A stretch of DNA of 64,000 bases from WGMI01 sp041739275 (GTDB lineage Bacteria; Bacteroidota; Bacteroidia; Flavobacteriales; Schleiferiaceae). This document shows positions 15,909 through 26,011 of this stretch, piece by piece. The stretch covers positions 42,094-106,093 of the forward strand of contig JBGSOF010000022.1 of NCBI GenBank assembly GCA_041739275.1, given 5' to 3'. Position 1 is the stretch's first letter; every line of letters starts with the position of its first letter. The notes under the pieces were generated by a model that worked only from the letters and a program-made list of their open reading frames with translations, had not been told where the DNA came from and ran no database searches. Position numbers and translations under genes: made by a program.

Positions 15909-17942
15909 ATGCTCCGTTCTCAAATCGCCTTCTTGGGCTCCCTATTTATGATTTCGACCCTTTCCATTTCTTGCGCTCGCGAAGGCGAACAACCGGAGGC
16001 CGAGCTTGAAACTTCAGGAGATTTTCAATGGCAGACAGAACAGTTCGCAGACTTGCGAATTCTGCGCTACCAAGTGCCGAGTTTTGAAAAGTTGAGCCCG
16101 AAACAGCGCGAATTGGTCTATTATCTCTGCCAAGCGGGGCTGAGCGGACGAGACATTATTTGGGATCAGAACTATCGACACAACCTCGAAATCCGCGATG
16201 CGCTCGAGGCGATCTTCACCCGGGGCAATCGCTCAGACGCCTCAGCCGATCGCACGGCCTTTGAAGTCTACACCAAGCGCGTTTGGTTTAGCAATGGAAT
16301 TCACCATCATTATTCCAACCAAAAACTTGAGCCCGGATTTTCGAAAACATGGTTCGAAGCTGAACTAAAAAACCTCGGACTGTCGATGACCGAAGAAGCC
16401 CTTCGGGCCATATTCGACCCGGCCTTTGATGCGAAAAAAGTGAACAAAGACCCTGAAAAGGGGGATTTGGTACAGGGATCTGCGGTCAATTTTTACGAAC
16501 CCGGAATTTCGAAATCAGAGGTCGACGCGTTTTATGCGGAACGAGAGAAAAATGCGGGAGAAGAGCCCATATCCTTCGGTTTGAACAGCCGTTTGAGCCG
16601 AGCTTCAGACGGAACTCTGCAAGAAGAAGTGTACAAGATGGGCGGGCGATACGGTTCGGCGATTGAACGCATTGTTTTCTGGCTCGAAAAGGCCAAAAAC
16701 ACAGCCGAAAACCCCGCTCAAGCCAAGGCGCTGGGCCTCTTGATCGAGTACTACAAAACCGGAGATCTCAAAACTTGGGACGCCTACAACATTGCTTGGG
16801 TAGAAGCTACCGAAGGCGATGTCGACTATATCAATTCATTTATCGAAGTCTACAACGACCCGCTCGGGCGCAAGGGCAGTTATGAGAGCGTGGTTCAGAT
16901 CAAAGATTTCGAGGCTTCGGATCGCATGAAAACCCTGAGCGAAAACATCGAATGGTTCGAGAAAAACGCCCCCATTCTCGACGAACACAAAAAACCTGAT
17001 GTGCGCGGTGTAAGCTATGTGGTTGTGAACACTGCGGGCGAAAGCGGAGATTCTTCGCCCTCGACACCCATCGGAGTCAATCTGCCCAACGCCAATTGGA
17101 TACGTTCAAAACACGGTTCCAAGTCAGTGAGCTTGGGCAATATTGAACACGCTTACGATCAATCGGCCGGAAAAGGCTTGATCGAAGAATTTGCCTTCAG
17201 CCAGGCAGAGCGCGAGCGCGCAGAGAAACACGGTTCGGCCGCTTCGGGCTTGCACACGGCGCTTCACGAGGTGGTCGGCCACGCCAGCGGTCGCTTGAAT
17301 CCGGGCGTCGGAACCCCGGCGCAAACGCTTCAGAACTACGCGAGCACCCTCGAAGAAGCCCGAGCAGATTTGGTGGCGCTTTACTACATCACCGACCCAA
17401 AGCTCGTCGAACTGGGCTTGACCGAAAGCCCTGAAGTGGGTTTGGCCGAATACGAAAGCTATATCCGAAATGGATTGATGCTGCAATTGCGCAGACTCAA
17501 AGCCGGAGAATCGCTCGAAGAAGACCACATGCGGAACCGACAATTGGTGGCCGCTTGGGTGTTTGAAAAGGGCCAAAAAGAAGGAGTCGTCGAGCGGAAA
17601 AAGGTCGAGGGAAAGACCTACTTCACCGTAAACGATCCCGTCAAACTGCGGGTGTTGTTCGGCGATTTGTTGCGCGAAATTCAACGAATCAAAAGCGAGG
17701 GCGACTTTGCCGCAGGCAAGGCTTTAGTTGAAACGTACGGGGTAAAAGTCGATGCTGAACTCCATGTCGAAGTTCTCGAGCGCAGCGCCAAACTCAATCA
17801 AGCTCCTTATGCCGGCTTTATCAACCCTGTTTTGAAACCCGTTGAAAAAGATGGAGCGATTGTGGATGTCGAAATCGAATACCCCGTCGATTTTGCCGCG
17901 CAAATGCTCGAATACGGCAGCAATTATCGATTCTTGAAATAA
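15909..17942 (+). CDS. Dipeptidyl-peptidase III family lipoprotein (M49)
   Basis: This 677-residue zinc peptidase carries the M49 motif HEVVGH at residues 453-458 and the second zinc-ligand motif EEARADL at about 482-488. M49 enzymes remove dipeptides from peptide N-termini. A lipoprotein-type signal (FLGSLFMISTLSISC) implies export and lipid anchoring through Cys22, unlike the cytosolic eukaryotic enzyme. Further conserved blocks are GVNLPNANWIR and GSKSVSLGNI. It is a single gene on the plus strand between minus-strand genes. Confidence 0.92.
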   Translation: MLRSQIAFLGSLFMISTLSISCAREGEQPEAELETSGDFQWQTEQFADLRILRYQVPSFEKLSPKQRELVYYLCQAGLSGRDIIWDQNYRHNLEIRDALEAIFTRGNRSDASADRTAFEVYTKRVWFSNGIHHHYSNQKLEPGFSKTWFEAELKNLGLSMTEEALRAIFDPAFDAKKVNKDPEKGDLVQGSAVNFYEPGISKSEVDAFYAEREKNAGEEPISFGLNSRLSRASDGTLQEEVYKMGGRYGSAIERIVFWLEKAKNTAENPAQAKALGLLIEYYKTGDLKTWDAYNIAWVEATEGDVDYINSFIEVYNDPLGRKGSYESVVQIKDFEASDRMKTLSENIEWFEKNAPILDEHKKPDVRGVSYVVVNTAGESGDSSPSTPIGVNLPNANWIRSKHGSKSVSLGNIEHAYDQSAGKGLIEEFAFSQAERERAEKHGSAASGLHTALHEVVGHASGRLNPGVGTPAQTLQNYASTLEEARADLVALYYITDPKLVELGLTESPEVGLAEYESYIRNGLMLQLRRLKAGESLEEDHMRNRQLVAAWVFEKGQKEGVVERKKVEGKTYFTVNDPVKLRVLFGDLLREIQRIKSEGDFAAGKALVETYGVKVDAELHVEVLERSAKLNQAPYAGFINPVLKPVEKDGAIVDVEIEYPVDFAAQMLEYGSNYRFLK

Positions 17943-18318
17943 GCCCCGACCTGTAGCACAGGGCGCACGTTCTTTCTGGGGAGAGCTCGTTTTCGGGCGA
18001 GCATTGAGACAAGCCTGGACTAGGTTTGATTGATCTCGTTCGATTCCGTCTCTTGTCTGATGTACTGAGTTCTTGGAATCGATGTCTTCCCCCGCACCAT
18101 CGTGCGGGACTGCATGGGTCCGCTGGTTAGAAAATGTTTGAATCCTTTAATCAATGGACATCAAACAAATGCAAACGAATTGACCGAGATGGGGGTGATG
18201 TCCGCTCGATTTCTGGCGAACAAATCACTTCAGGGTGCGCAAGGCGAGATCAAATCTCCCCAATCATCAGAAATTTCCGCGACCCCTAAAGCCCTTTTTC
18301 CGCCTTGCCCAAGCGCTT
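17943..18318. other. Intergenic region with a short GC hairpin
   Basis: The space between the convergent DPP III and proS genes is 376 bp. At 18091-18108 there is a perfect 7-bp inverted repeat with a 4-base loop (CCCGCAC catc GTGCGGG). It lacks a clear T-run, so it is only a possible weak terminator. No gene is convincing here: the open frame from 18102 runs into the antisense of proS and has no recognisable features. Confidence 0.5.
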
Positions 18319-19791
18319 TTAATAGGCCCTGGCAAATAAAACGCGGCGGTTCGAAGGACGCCCACTGTAGACACAAACACCTTCTTCGGCGGGCGCATCG
18401 AGCGGTATACAGCGAATGGTCGCCTTCGTCTGATCTTTAATCGCAGCCTCAGTCTCGGCGCTTCCGTCCCAATGGCACGACAAAAATCCGCCTTCTTCGA
18501 TTTTCGCTTTAAAGCCCTCCCAGTCGTTCACTTCGTAGGTCTGAGCTAAGGTGCGCTCTTTGGCTCTGGTGTATAGCGAGACCTGAATTTCGGCCAAGAC
18601 TTCGTGAATGCGCTGTTCAGCCTCTCCAAATGACAGGGCTGACTTTTCTAGAGTATCTCTGCGCGCCATCTCAAATTGCCCTGCGGCCAGATCTCTCGGC
18701 CCGATGGCCAATCGAATCGGCACCCCCTGAAGCTCGTATTGGTTGAATTTCCAACCCGGTTTGTGGGTATCTCGACGGTCGTATTCCACGCGAATTCCCG
18801 CTTTTTTCCACTGTTCGATCATCGGCAGCACCACCGCGCTCAGGGCTTCCAATTCTTCCAAACCCCTGTAAATAGGCACAACAACCACCTGAGTCGGCGC
18901 TAAACGCGGGGGCAATACCAGGCCGTGGTCGTCTGAATGGCTCATAATCAGAGCGCCCATCAAACGGGTCGACACCCCCCAACTCGTCGCCCACACATAT
19001 TCCACCTTTCCTTCGCGATTTTGAAACTTAACTTCGAATGCCTTGGCGAAATTTTGCCCTAGAAAGTGAGAAGTGCCCGCTTGAAGCGCTTTGCCGTCTT
19101 GCATCAAGGCTTCGATGCAATAGGTTTCGAGTGCTCCCGCAAAACGCTCGCTCTCGGTTTTCACGCCCCGAATGACGGGTATGGCCAAGATGGTCTCGGC
19201 AAAATCAGCGTACACTTCGAGCATTTGCTCGGCCTCGGCCAAAGCTTCTTCTCTGGTGGCGTGCGCGGTATGTCCCTCCTGCCACAAAAACTCGGTGGTG
19301 CGCAGAAACAAGCGTGTGCGCATTTCCCAACGCACCACATTGGCCCATTGATTCAGAAGGATCGGCAAATCGCGATAGCTCTGCACCCAGTCTCGATAGG
19401 TATCCCAGATAATGGTTTCTGAGGTGGGGCGCACGATCAATTCCTCTTCGAGCTTGGCATCGGGATCGACCACTACCCCTTTTCCGTCTTCGGAGTTTTT
19501 TAAACGATAGTGAGTCACGACGGCACATTCCTTTGCAAAGCCCTCAATATGAGCTGCTTCTTTACTAAAGTAGGACTTTGGAATAAACAGGGGGAAATAA
19601 GCATTCTTGTGCCCCGTTTCTTTGAAGCGACGGTCGAGTTCGGCTTGCATCCCCTCCCAGATGGCATAACCATAAGGCTTGATCACCATGCAGCCCCGCA
19701 CCGCCGAGTTCTGAGCGAGATCGGCCTTGATGACCAAATCGTTATACCATTGAGCGTAATCGTCGCTCCGGGAAGTCAATACATCGGCCAT
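18319..19791 (-). CDS. proS: Prolyl-tRNA synthetase, eukaryote/archaeal-like type
   Basis: This 490-residue class II synthetase charges tRNA-Pro. It starts DVLTSRSDDYAQWYNDLV and shows the class II motifs: motif 2 in NVVRWEMRTRLFLRTTEFLWQ-type sequence (about residues 146-170) and motif 3 near MGALIMSHSDDHGLVLPP. The HGLVLPP region, the anticodon-binding domain (VVVPIYRGLEELEALSAV) and the C-terminal zinc-like domain with CxxG-type ends identify the short archaeal/eukaryotic form without the bacterial editing insertion. That form is common in Bacteroidota. It is monocistronic. Confidence 0.95.
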   Translation of the reverse strand: MADVLTSRSDDYAQWYNDLVIKADLAQNSAVRGCMVIKPYGYAIWEGMQAELDRRFKETGHKNAYFPLFIPKSYFSKEAAHIEGFAKECAVVTHYRLKNSEDGKGVVVDPDAKLEEELIVRPTSETIIWDTYRDWVQSYRDLPILLNQWANVVRWEMRTRLFLRTTEFLWQEGHTAHATREEALAEAEQMLEVYADFAETILAIPVIRGVKTESERFAGALETYCIEALMQDGKALQAGTSHFLGQNFAKAFEVKFQNREGKVEYVWATSWGVSTRLMGALIMSHSDDHGLVLPPRLAPTQVVVVPIYRGLEELEALSAVVLPMIEQWKKAGIRVEYDRRDTHKPGWKFNQYELQGVPIRLAIGPRDLAAGQFEMARRDTLEKSALSFGEAEQRIHEVLAEIQVSLYTRAKERTLAQTYEVNDWEGFKAKIEEGGFLSCHWDGSAETEAAIKDQTKATIRCIPLDAPAEEGVCVYSGRPSNRRVLFARAY

Positions 19792-19861
19792 CTCTGTCTT
19801 TTTGGAATGTTTTTTGCTCTATCTTGAGATCGAGCGGCAAATCTAATCAAAAGCCTACCCC

Positions 19862-20809
19862 ATGCCTTCGCCAACAAGCCTACAGTTCCTGAGACGAATC
19901 GCCCTGATGGGTGCTTTTCCATTGGTTATGGGCTCTTGCGGAGGAATCTATACAGCCTACACAGCCGACGGAGTCTACTACCGACCGGTGGCCAACGAAC
20001 CGGTGGCGGCTCAGCGGAGTGCGGCCGAAAACCCCAGACAGGCCGTTTCGAGCACACCCACAGACGAATTTGACTACTACGACCCCAACGCAGAGGTCGA
20101 CTTTCGCCCTTGGGAAGTGCCCTCGAACTACAATGCCCCCGGTTTTTCAAATATGGGTTATTCAAACTGGGGTTATTCGAACATGGGTTATTCAAATATG
20201 GGTTTCGGGACTTTTGGAATGGGTTATGGCAGTTATGGAGGCTATGGCGGATACGGCCCGAGTTGGGGCTACGACCCCTTTAATCCATGGGGCAATCCCT
20301 ATTCGGGCTTCGGCTGGAATTCACCCTGGGGAATGCCCGCCTATGGAGGTGGATTTGGATATCCCTACGGCGGCTATTATCCCTATGGAGGTTCTTCCCC
20401 TTATGGCGGGTATTATCCCGGAATATGGCCCGGTTGGGGCGGCAACGACGGCTATCGTCCCATAGGGCAACCCACTTCCCTGCCCCGCCCCAACCGAGGG
20501 GGAATTTCGCCCAACGGCACACCTCCTCCAAATGGCCGCTATCAGCGAACCCTTCCCCAACCCGAACGAGCTCCCGATCAAAAGCCAAGCGAAAGAGGTC
20601 GTTGGATGCGCGATGTCGAACAGTTCTTTGAGCGCAACACTCCCGAATCTCCATCAAGACCCTCGCGCTCCGGAGAACCCGGGGTTCAAACCCCTTCTCG
20701 TCCGAGCCGCGGAGAGAGCACCACTCCTTCGAGACCGAGCCCTTCCCCCTCGGGTGGAGGCGGAAGAAGCGGCGGGTCGCCCCAAGCACCGAACTCGAGA
20801 ACGCGTTGA
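19862..20809 (+). CDS. Gly/Tyr/Pro-rich surface lipoprotein of unknown function
   Basis: No known family is recognised. The 315-residue product has a lipobox-like signal (LMGAFPLVMGSCGG, lipid Cys predicted at about 25). The centre is low-complexity: SNMGY/SNWGY repeats at about residues 97-117, then Gly-Tyr-Pro stretches such as GYGSYGGYGGYGPSWGYDP. The C-terminal 100 residues are rich in Pro, Ser and Arg (PSRPSRSGEPG, TPSRPSPSPSGGGG). Its TGA overlaps the ATG of the outer-membrane protein gene by 1 bp, so the two are coupled and perhaps act together at the cell surface. Confidence 0.65.
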   Translation: MPSPTSLQFLRRIALMGAFPLVMGSCGGIYTAYTADGVYYRPVANEPVAAQRSAAENPRQAVSSTPTDEFDYYDPNAEVDFRPWEVPSNYNAPGFSNMGYSNWGYSNMGYSNMGFGTFGMGYGSYGGYGGYGPSWGYDPFNPWGNPYSGFGWNSPWGMPAYGGGFGYPYGGYYPYGGSSPYGGYYPGIWPGWGGNDGYRPIGQPTSLPRPNRGGISPNGTPPPNGRYQRTLPQPERAPDQKPSERGRWMRDVEQFFERNTPESPSRPSRSGEPGVQTPSRPSRGESTTPSRPSPSPSGGGGRSGGSPQAPNSRTR

Positions 20810-22263
20810 TGCCCTCGATCCAAAACAGCCGGCGCACAGCAATTTCTCTGCTCCTCGCACTCTGGACGCCCATAAGCGCATTTGCCCAAAGCTTCGAAGA
20901 AAGCCTGTTGTTTGCCGCACCGAGCTTTGATGGTTCGGCTCGATATATTTCGGTGGGCGGAGCTTTTCACGCGCTCGGGGGCGAAATGAGCTCCGTAACC
21001 GACAACCCGGCCGGAGCGGCTGTGTACTTACACGACCGCTTCGAACTTTCAATCGATCTCGGAATCCGAAAAACAGAGAGCAGCTATTTGAGCGGTGGTG
21101 GGAACGCTACCGAATCGGGCATGGGGATGCCGCTACTCGGTTTCAATAAAGTCTTTTCGGTCGCTCCCGATCAAAGTCGAAGGTGGTTTTTTGGATTTGT
21201 CCTTCGCCGCGAACTCGACTTTAGCCGTTCGATCGAAGTAGATGCGCGCAATCCCGACAATTCCATCATCGACCAGTGGATCGACAACTCCAATGGCATC
21301 GCTCCCAACGATTTACTTGGCAACGGGCTGCTCTTCGAGCGCATGGCTTGGGAAACCTTTCTCACCGATGTGCAAGACAGCGGCAATTGGTCGTACACCT
21401 CTTTTGCCACGGGGCTCAACCTCGACCAAAGCTATCGTGAAACCAGCTCGGGCAGGCGGTCGGCCTTGCAATTTCACCTGGCGGGCAGCAGCGACCACCG
21501 CTGGTTTTACGGAGTCGGAATCGGCATACCGCTCTTGAACTTCAACCAGCAGTGGACCTATCTCGAATCGGGTTTTGATTCAAACAGCACCATCGATCGC
21601 TTTTCGCTCACAGAGGAATATCAAACCGATGCTATAGGCTTCAATCTCAATGTTGGGGTCATATACCGACCCGTCGAATCTCTTCGGCTTTCTCTGAGCT
21701 ATCGAAGTCCGAGCTGGTATGCGTCCAACTCAAACTACACCACTTCGGCCGAAAGTTTCTTTAGAGATGGAGGACCGAATGCGCGGACAGGCTATTTCAA
21801 CGAAGGGATCGAATATTCGACAACGGGTGCTCAACGAATCGGGGCGGGACTGGCTTATGTCTACAAAGACCGCGGGTTTATCAGTTTTAGTTGTGAAACA
21901 TCTGATGCCGCCAACACCCGACTCAAGAGCCGCGATTTTTCGGTCGACGACATCAATGCCCAGATTGAGCAGCAATTGCAGTGGTCTTGGACCTACCGAC
22001 TCGGCACCGAATGGAACATCGAACATTGGGCTTTGCGCGGGGGGCTGGTGTACTCGAACTCCCTCGATCGATTTGAAGACAATTCGTCATTGGCCTATTC
22101 GCTCGGCTTGGGATACGACTTTGGAGGAACGCGACTCGACTTGGGATGGAGCACGGCCGCATCTGAACAACAACTTCAACTCTACAGCTCCGAATACGTA
22201 CCGGAGGTGGAGCTCTCGAACCGGAGAAACCTTGTGGTGCTCGGGGTCGGCTTCGCATTTTAA
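20809..22263 (+). CDS. Outer-membrane beta-barrel protein (OmpP1/FadL-like)
   Basis: ATG 20809 overlaps the upstream stop (TGATG); an in-frame TTG lies just before. The signal peptide (ISLLLALWTPISAFAQ) is followed by ARYISVGGAFHALGGEMSSV and DNPAGAAVY, the N-terminal pattern of FadL/OmpP1-type transport barrels. Alternating amphipathic strands continue to the end (YSLGLGYDFGGTRLDLGW) and the final strand is NLVVLGVGFAF with a terminal Phe. It has 484 residues, normal for the class. The transported substrate is unknown. Confidence 0.8.
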   Translation: MPSIQNSRRTAISLLLALWTPISAFAQSFEESLLFAAPSFDGSARYISVGGAFHALGGEMSSVTDNPAGAAVYLHDRFELSIDLGIRKTESSYLSGGGNATESGMGMPLLGFNKVFSVAPDQSRRWFFGFVLRRELDFSRSIEVDARNPDNSIIDQWIDNSNGIAPNDLLGNGLLFERMAWETFLTDVQDSGNWSYTSFATGLNLDQSYRETSSGRRSALQFHLAGSSDHRWFYGVGIGIPLLNFNQQWTYLESGFDSNSTIDRFSLTEEYQTDAIGFNLNVGVIYRPVESLRLSLSYRSPSWYASNSNYTTSAESFFRDGGPNARTGYFNEGIEYSTTGAQRIGAGLAYVYKDRGFISFSCETSDAANTRLKSRDFSVDDINAQIEQQLQWSWTYRLGTEWNIEHWALRGGLVYSNSLDRFEDNSSLAYSLGLGYDFGGTRLDLGWSTAASEQQLQLYSSEYVPEVELSNRRNLVVLGVGFAF

Positions 22264-22310
22264 GCGATTTCGGCCGCGTTTGATCGCGTACTTTTTGCGA
22301 TCATTGAAGA

Positions 22311-25300
22311 ATGAAATCGATTTATCTCGCCGCTTTCGCCGCGCTCGCACTGTGCTCGTCTGAAGTCTCTGCACAAAAGACTTCAAAAAAGGAAAAAAAG
22401 GCGGAAAAACCCGCTCAAACACCCGAAATTCAAGGTCTTAGTTTGCGCTCCATCGGTCCGGCAACCACCTCAGGGAGGATTGCCGACCTAGCCGTCCACC
22501 CCCAGAACAAGAATGTGTTTTACGTGGCCGCGGCCTCGGGGGGCGTTTGGAAAACAGAGAACAGAGGCACGACTTGGACACCCATTTTCGACGGACAGCT
22601 CAGTTTTTCGATCGGTTGCGTCGCGCTCGATCCCCACGACCCGAATTCGGTATGGGTAGGGACAGGCGAAAACAACAATCAGCGCTCGGTCGCTTATGGA
22701 GACGGGCTTTATCGGTCTAAAGACGGAGGTAAAACCTGGAAGAACGTCGGGCTGAAAGAAAGCGAGCACATTGGAAATTTGGCTTTTCACCCTAAAAATC
22801 CGGGAGAAATTTGGGTCGCTGCCTACGGCCCTCTCTGGAAATCGGCCGGAGATCGGGGCGTTTTCAAGTCCACAGACGATGGGGACACTTGGGAGCGAGT
22901 TTATTCCGTAGACGAGAATACCGGGTTTAACGAAGTGCACATTCATCCGAGGCGTCCGGAGTGGGTGTATGCCACAGCGCATCAAAGGCGCAGGGCCGTG
23001 CACACCTACATCGGGGCGGGACCGGGTTCGGGCCTCTACCGCTCCAAAGACAGCGGTAAAAATTGGGAAAAGGTGAGCGGCGGTTTGCCCTCAGGCGATT
23101 TGGGGCGCTTGAGCCTCGCGATTAGCCCATCGAGACCCGACCGAATGTATTTGCTCGTCGAAGGACACGGCACCTACCGCAGCGACGATGCCGGCGCTTC
23201 GTGGTCGAAGGCGGGAGATCACTACACCGCGGGAAACTATTATGCGGAGTTGATTCCCGACCCCGTCGACCCGGACTGTGTCTATTCGATGGACACCTAT
23301 GCACAAGTGAGCCGAAATGGCGGCAAAACATTCCAGACTTTGGGCGAAAGCAACAAACACGTCGACAACCACGCCCTGTGGGTAGACCCCCAGCAACCTG
23401 AAAACATGTTGATTGGATGCGACGGAGGGCTCTATAGCACCTACGACGGGGGCAAAAACTGGATGTTCGCCACGAATCTGCCCATTACTCAGTTCTATCG
23501 CATCAGCACCGACAATGCCCTTCCCTTTTACAATGTTTACGGGGGAACTCAAGACAACTTCAGCCTCAAAGGGCCTTCGCAAACTCCTTCCCAACACGGA
23601 GCACTGAATTCAGACTGGACGGTGACCAATACGGGCGACGGTTTTGAAACCCGGGTCGATCCGACCGACGAGCGCATCGTTTACGCCCAAAGTCAATACG
23701 GGGGGTTGGTGCGCTTTGATGCCGCAAACGGCGAACAACTCAACATCAAGCCCATCGAAGGAGCCGGAGAACCCGCACACCGCTGGAATTGGGACGCGCC
23801 TCTGGTTTTGAGTCCGCACAATCCGAAGACCCTCTATTTCGCGGCACAGTACGTTTTTGTGAGCCGAGATCAGGGTTCTTCGTGGACGGCTCTGAGCCCC
23901 GACTTGAGCCGAAACATCGATCGAAATCAGCTTGAAACCATGGGCTTTTGGCCCTCGCGAACCGTAGCGCGCCACCAGAGCACTTCGTTTTACGGCAACA
24001 TCACGTCCTTAGACGAGTCGCCTGTGGTCGAGGGTTTGCTCTATGCGGGCACCGACGACGGGCGAATGCACCGGCTCGAACCGGGCTCGTCGAATTGGAG
24101 CGAACTTCCGCTGCCGGCGGGCTTGCCCGAGCGGGCGTACGTTCAAGGCATTTGGTGTTCAAAATCGGCGGGAGACCGGGTGTATCTCGCGGTCAACTTG
24201 CACAAATCGGGAGATTTTAAGCCGTATTTGTACGTGAGCGACAATCGCGGAGGGGCTTGGAAGTCGATTTCTGCTTCGCTGCCCGAACGCGGCACGGTCT
24301 ACAGTTTTGCCGAAGATGGAATCCGCGAAGATGTCTTGTTTTGCGGCACTGAATTTGGCCTATTTGCAACCACCGACCGGGGGCTGACGTGGAAGGCCTT
24401 GAAGTCGGGACTCCCGCCCATTGCCGTGAAAGACATCGACATACAGGCGAGAGAAAGCGATTTGATCGTCGGCACGTTTGGCCGCGGCATTTATATCCTC
24501 GACGACTATTCGCCCCTGAGACAGCTTGCCGAAGCCGCTGACAAAGACTTTGTGTTCGACGTCTCTGCTGCGCTCTTGTTCGAGCAAACCCTGCCCTTGG
24601 GATATCCCGGAGGTGGATTCCAAGGGGCGACGCTCTATCGATCTCAAAATCCGGAGCCGGGGGTCGTGGTATCGGTCTTGCTGAAGGAGGTTCCCAAGAC
24701 CTTGAAAGCCACGCGCGAAGCCCGCGAAGACGAGAGCCGCAAAGCGGGCAAAGCCATTCCGGATCCGTCGGCCTCAGAATTGAGAAAGGAGTCGGTCGAA
24801 CGCGAACCCGAGATTCTGCTGGTGTTTGCCGACGCACGAGGGGTTGAAGTGGGGCGAAAGCTCTACAAGGCTTCCAAGGGGCTGCAGCGCTTGCATTGGG
24901 AAGCGCGATTTCAAAAACCCGGTGCGGTAGATGTTTCAGGGGGGTTGGCGGCCTATCGCGAGGGGGGATTATTGCCCGAAGGCGATTATTTGGTCTCGGT
25001 TTTTTTGCGCCATCGCGAGGGCGATCGCTTGATCGGGATCGAGCCTTTCCGAATTGAGCATCTCAAAATGGGCAGCTTCGCTTCAGAACCGGCTTCGCTT
25101 TCCGCCTTTCGCCTTTGGTCTTATTCGCTTGGAAAAAGTTTGAGGATGCTGAGCAAACAGCTTTCGAACTCGAAAAAAGAAGTCGAGCGGATGCGTTCGT
25201 TTGCTTCGGTAGGTCAAAGTGTCGACGACGGAATAAACCAAAGTTTGGCCGCGATGCAACTCAGGCTCGATAGCCTTGAGGCGGTGATGTATGGCGAAAG

Positions 25301-25547
25301 TCGATTGGCAGAGATGCAACAGCCCGTGGCACCGGGCATTTCAAATGTGTTTTACGCCGCGGTTGACGGCCTCGATCGACAGTATTCGCCCCCGACCGGA
25401 ACTCAGGCCAGATCCTTGGAACGCGTAGAACTTCAACTTCCCCAATTTCAGGCGGCCCTCGACCGGTGGGCGCTCGATCTGAAACCGATCTACGCTCGAT
25501 TGGTCGAACTGGGAATGGAACCTTCGATGCCGATCATCCCCAATTGA
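22311..25547 (+). CDS. Secreted BNR/sortilin-like beta-propeller protein
   Basis: The 1078-residue precursor has a signal peptide (MKSIYLAAFAALALCSSEVSA) and then many Asp-box (BNR) repeats, such as SKDGGKTWKNVG, STDDGDTWERVY, SKDSGKNWEKVSGG, SRDQGSSWTALSPD and TTDRGLTWKAL. This is the VPS10/sortilin-type ten-bladed propeller pattern found in large exported Bacteroidota proteins, often annotated as glycosyl hydrolase without proof. A C-terminal helical and charged region (about 800-1078) lacks BNR repeats. No catalytic residues can be named, and no T9SS sorting tail is seen. Confidence 0.85.
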   Translation: MKSIYLAAFAALALCSSEVSAQKTSKKEKKAEKPAQTPEIQGLSLRSIGPATTSGRIADLAVHPQNKNVFYVAAASGGVWKTENRGTTWTPIFDGQLSFSIGCVALDPHDPNSVWVGTGENNNQRSVAYGDGLYRSKDGGKTWKNVGLKESEHIGNLAFHPKNPGEIWVAAYGPLWKSAGDRGVFKSTDDGDTWERVYSVDENTGFNEVHIHPRRPEWVYATAHQRRRAVHTYIGAGPGSGLYRSKDSGKNWEKVSGGLPSGDLGRLSLAISPSRPDRMYLLVEGHGTYRSDDAGASWSKAGDHYTAGNYYAELIPDPVDPDCVYSMDTYAQVSRNGGKTFQTLGESNKHVDNHALWVDPQQPENMLIGCDGGLYSTYDGGKNWMFATNLPITQFYRISTDNALPFYNVYGGTQDNFSLKGPSQTPSQHGALNSDWTVTNTGDGFETRVDPTDERIVYAQSQYGGLVRFDAANGEQLNIKPIEGAGEPAHRWNWDAPLVLSPHNPKTLYFAAQYVFVSRDQGSSWTALSPDLSRNIDRNQLETMGFWPSRTVARHQSTSFYGNITSLDESPVVEGLLYAGTDDGRMHRLEPGSSNWSELPLPAGLPERAYVQGIWCSKSAGDRVYLAVNLHKSGDFKPYLYVSDNRGGAWKSISASLPERGTVYSFAEDGIREDVLFCGTEFGLFATTDRGLTWKALKSGLPPIAVKDIDIQARESDLIVGTFGRGIYILDDYSPLRQLAEAADKDFVFDVSAALLFEQTLPLGYPGGGFQGATLYRSQNPEPGVVVSVLLKEVPKTLKATREAREDESRKAGKAIPDPSASELRKESVEREPEILLVFADARGVEVGRKLYKASKGLQRLHWEARFQKPGAVDVSGGLAAYREGGLLPEGDYLVSVFLRHREGDRLIGIEPFRIEHLKMGSFASEPASLSAFRLWSYSLGKSLRMLSKQLSNSKKEVERMRSFASVGQSVDDGINQSLAAMQLRLDSLEAVMYGESRLAEMQQPVAPGISNVFYAAVDGLDRQYSPPTGTQARSLERVELQLPQFQAALDRWALDLKPIYARLVELGMEPSMPIIPN

Positions 25548-25558
25548 CAGACGCGCCG

Positions 25559-25900
25559 GTGAACCCGATCGATGCGTATCTCTCCCGTTTCGAAGGGGAG
25601 CCTCGGCTGCGCTTGGATGAGCTGCGATCTTTTCTCGCAAGGCTCTTCCCCGACTTCGAAGAGGAGCTTCGCTATGGAATTCCAACCCTTCGGTTGAAGG
25701 GCAAAAATGTAGTTCACTACGCGGCTTATGCCCGTCACATCGGCTTGTATCCCGGGCCTGGGGCCTTGAAGGCACTTGAACCTGAGCTCAGAGACTACAA
25801 GAGATCGAAAGGTGCGGTACAATTTCCACACGCACTCCCCCTGCCCTTTCCCCTAATTGAAGCCTTGGTTCGAAAGTCTCGCTCGATGGCCGAGCTGTGA
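25559..25900 (+). CDS. DUF1801-type small protein
   Basis: The likely start is GTG 25559, giving a 113-residue protein beginning NPIDAYLSRFEGE; a TTG at 25544 overlapping the upstream stop is an alternative. Motifs match DUF1801 (YdhG-like): FEEELRYGIPTLRLKGKNVVHY, AAYARHIGLYPGPGAL and SKGAVQFPHALPLPFPLIEALV. The family has a small alpha/beta fold of unknown biochemistry. It directly follows the BNR gene and may be cotranscribed with it. Confidence 0.8.
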   Translation: MNPIDAYLSRFEGEPRLRLDELRSFLARLFPDFEEELRYGIPTLRLKGKNVVHYAAYARHIGLYPGPGALKALEPELRDYKRSKGAVQFPHALPLPFPLIEALVRKSRSMAEL

Positions 25901-26011
25901 TTGGTGCGAAAGCACACCAAAAATGCATCGATCACCTAGGTTTCTCAAAAATCCATGAAATTTTAATTGACTAATAATCAACGTTATAATCGTTTTTCAT
26001 AGTATTATGTT

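Noticed and set aside
18102..18440. 112-codon plus-strand frame
   Set aside because: It starts in a hairpin, ends antisense to proS and has no protein-like features.
19838..19845. TAGATTTG on the minus strand as proS promoter
   Set aside because: It matches the -7 consensus, but no -33 element exists at a usable distance, and chance matches to this short motif are frequent.
22282..22302. Inverted repeat GATCGC/GCGATC before the BNR gene
   Set aside because: A 6-bp stem with a 9-base loop and no further support; not distinguishable from chance.
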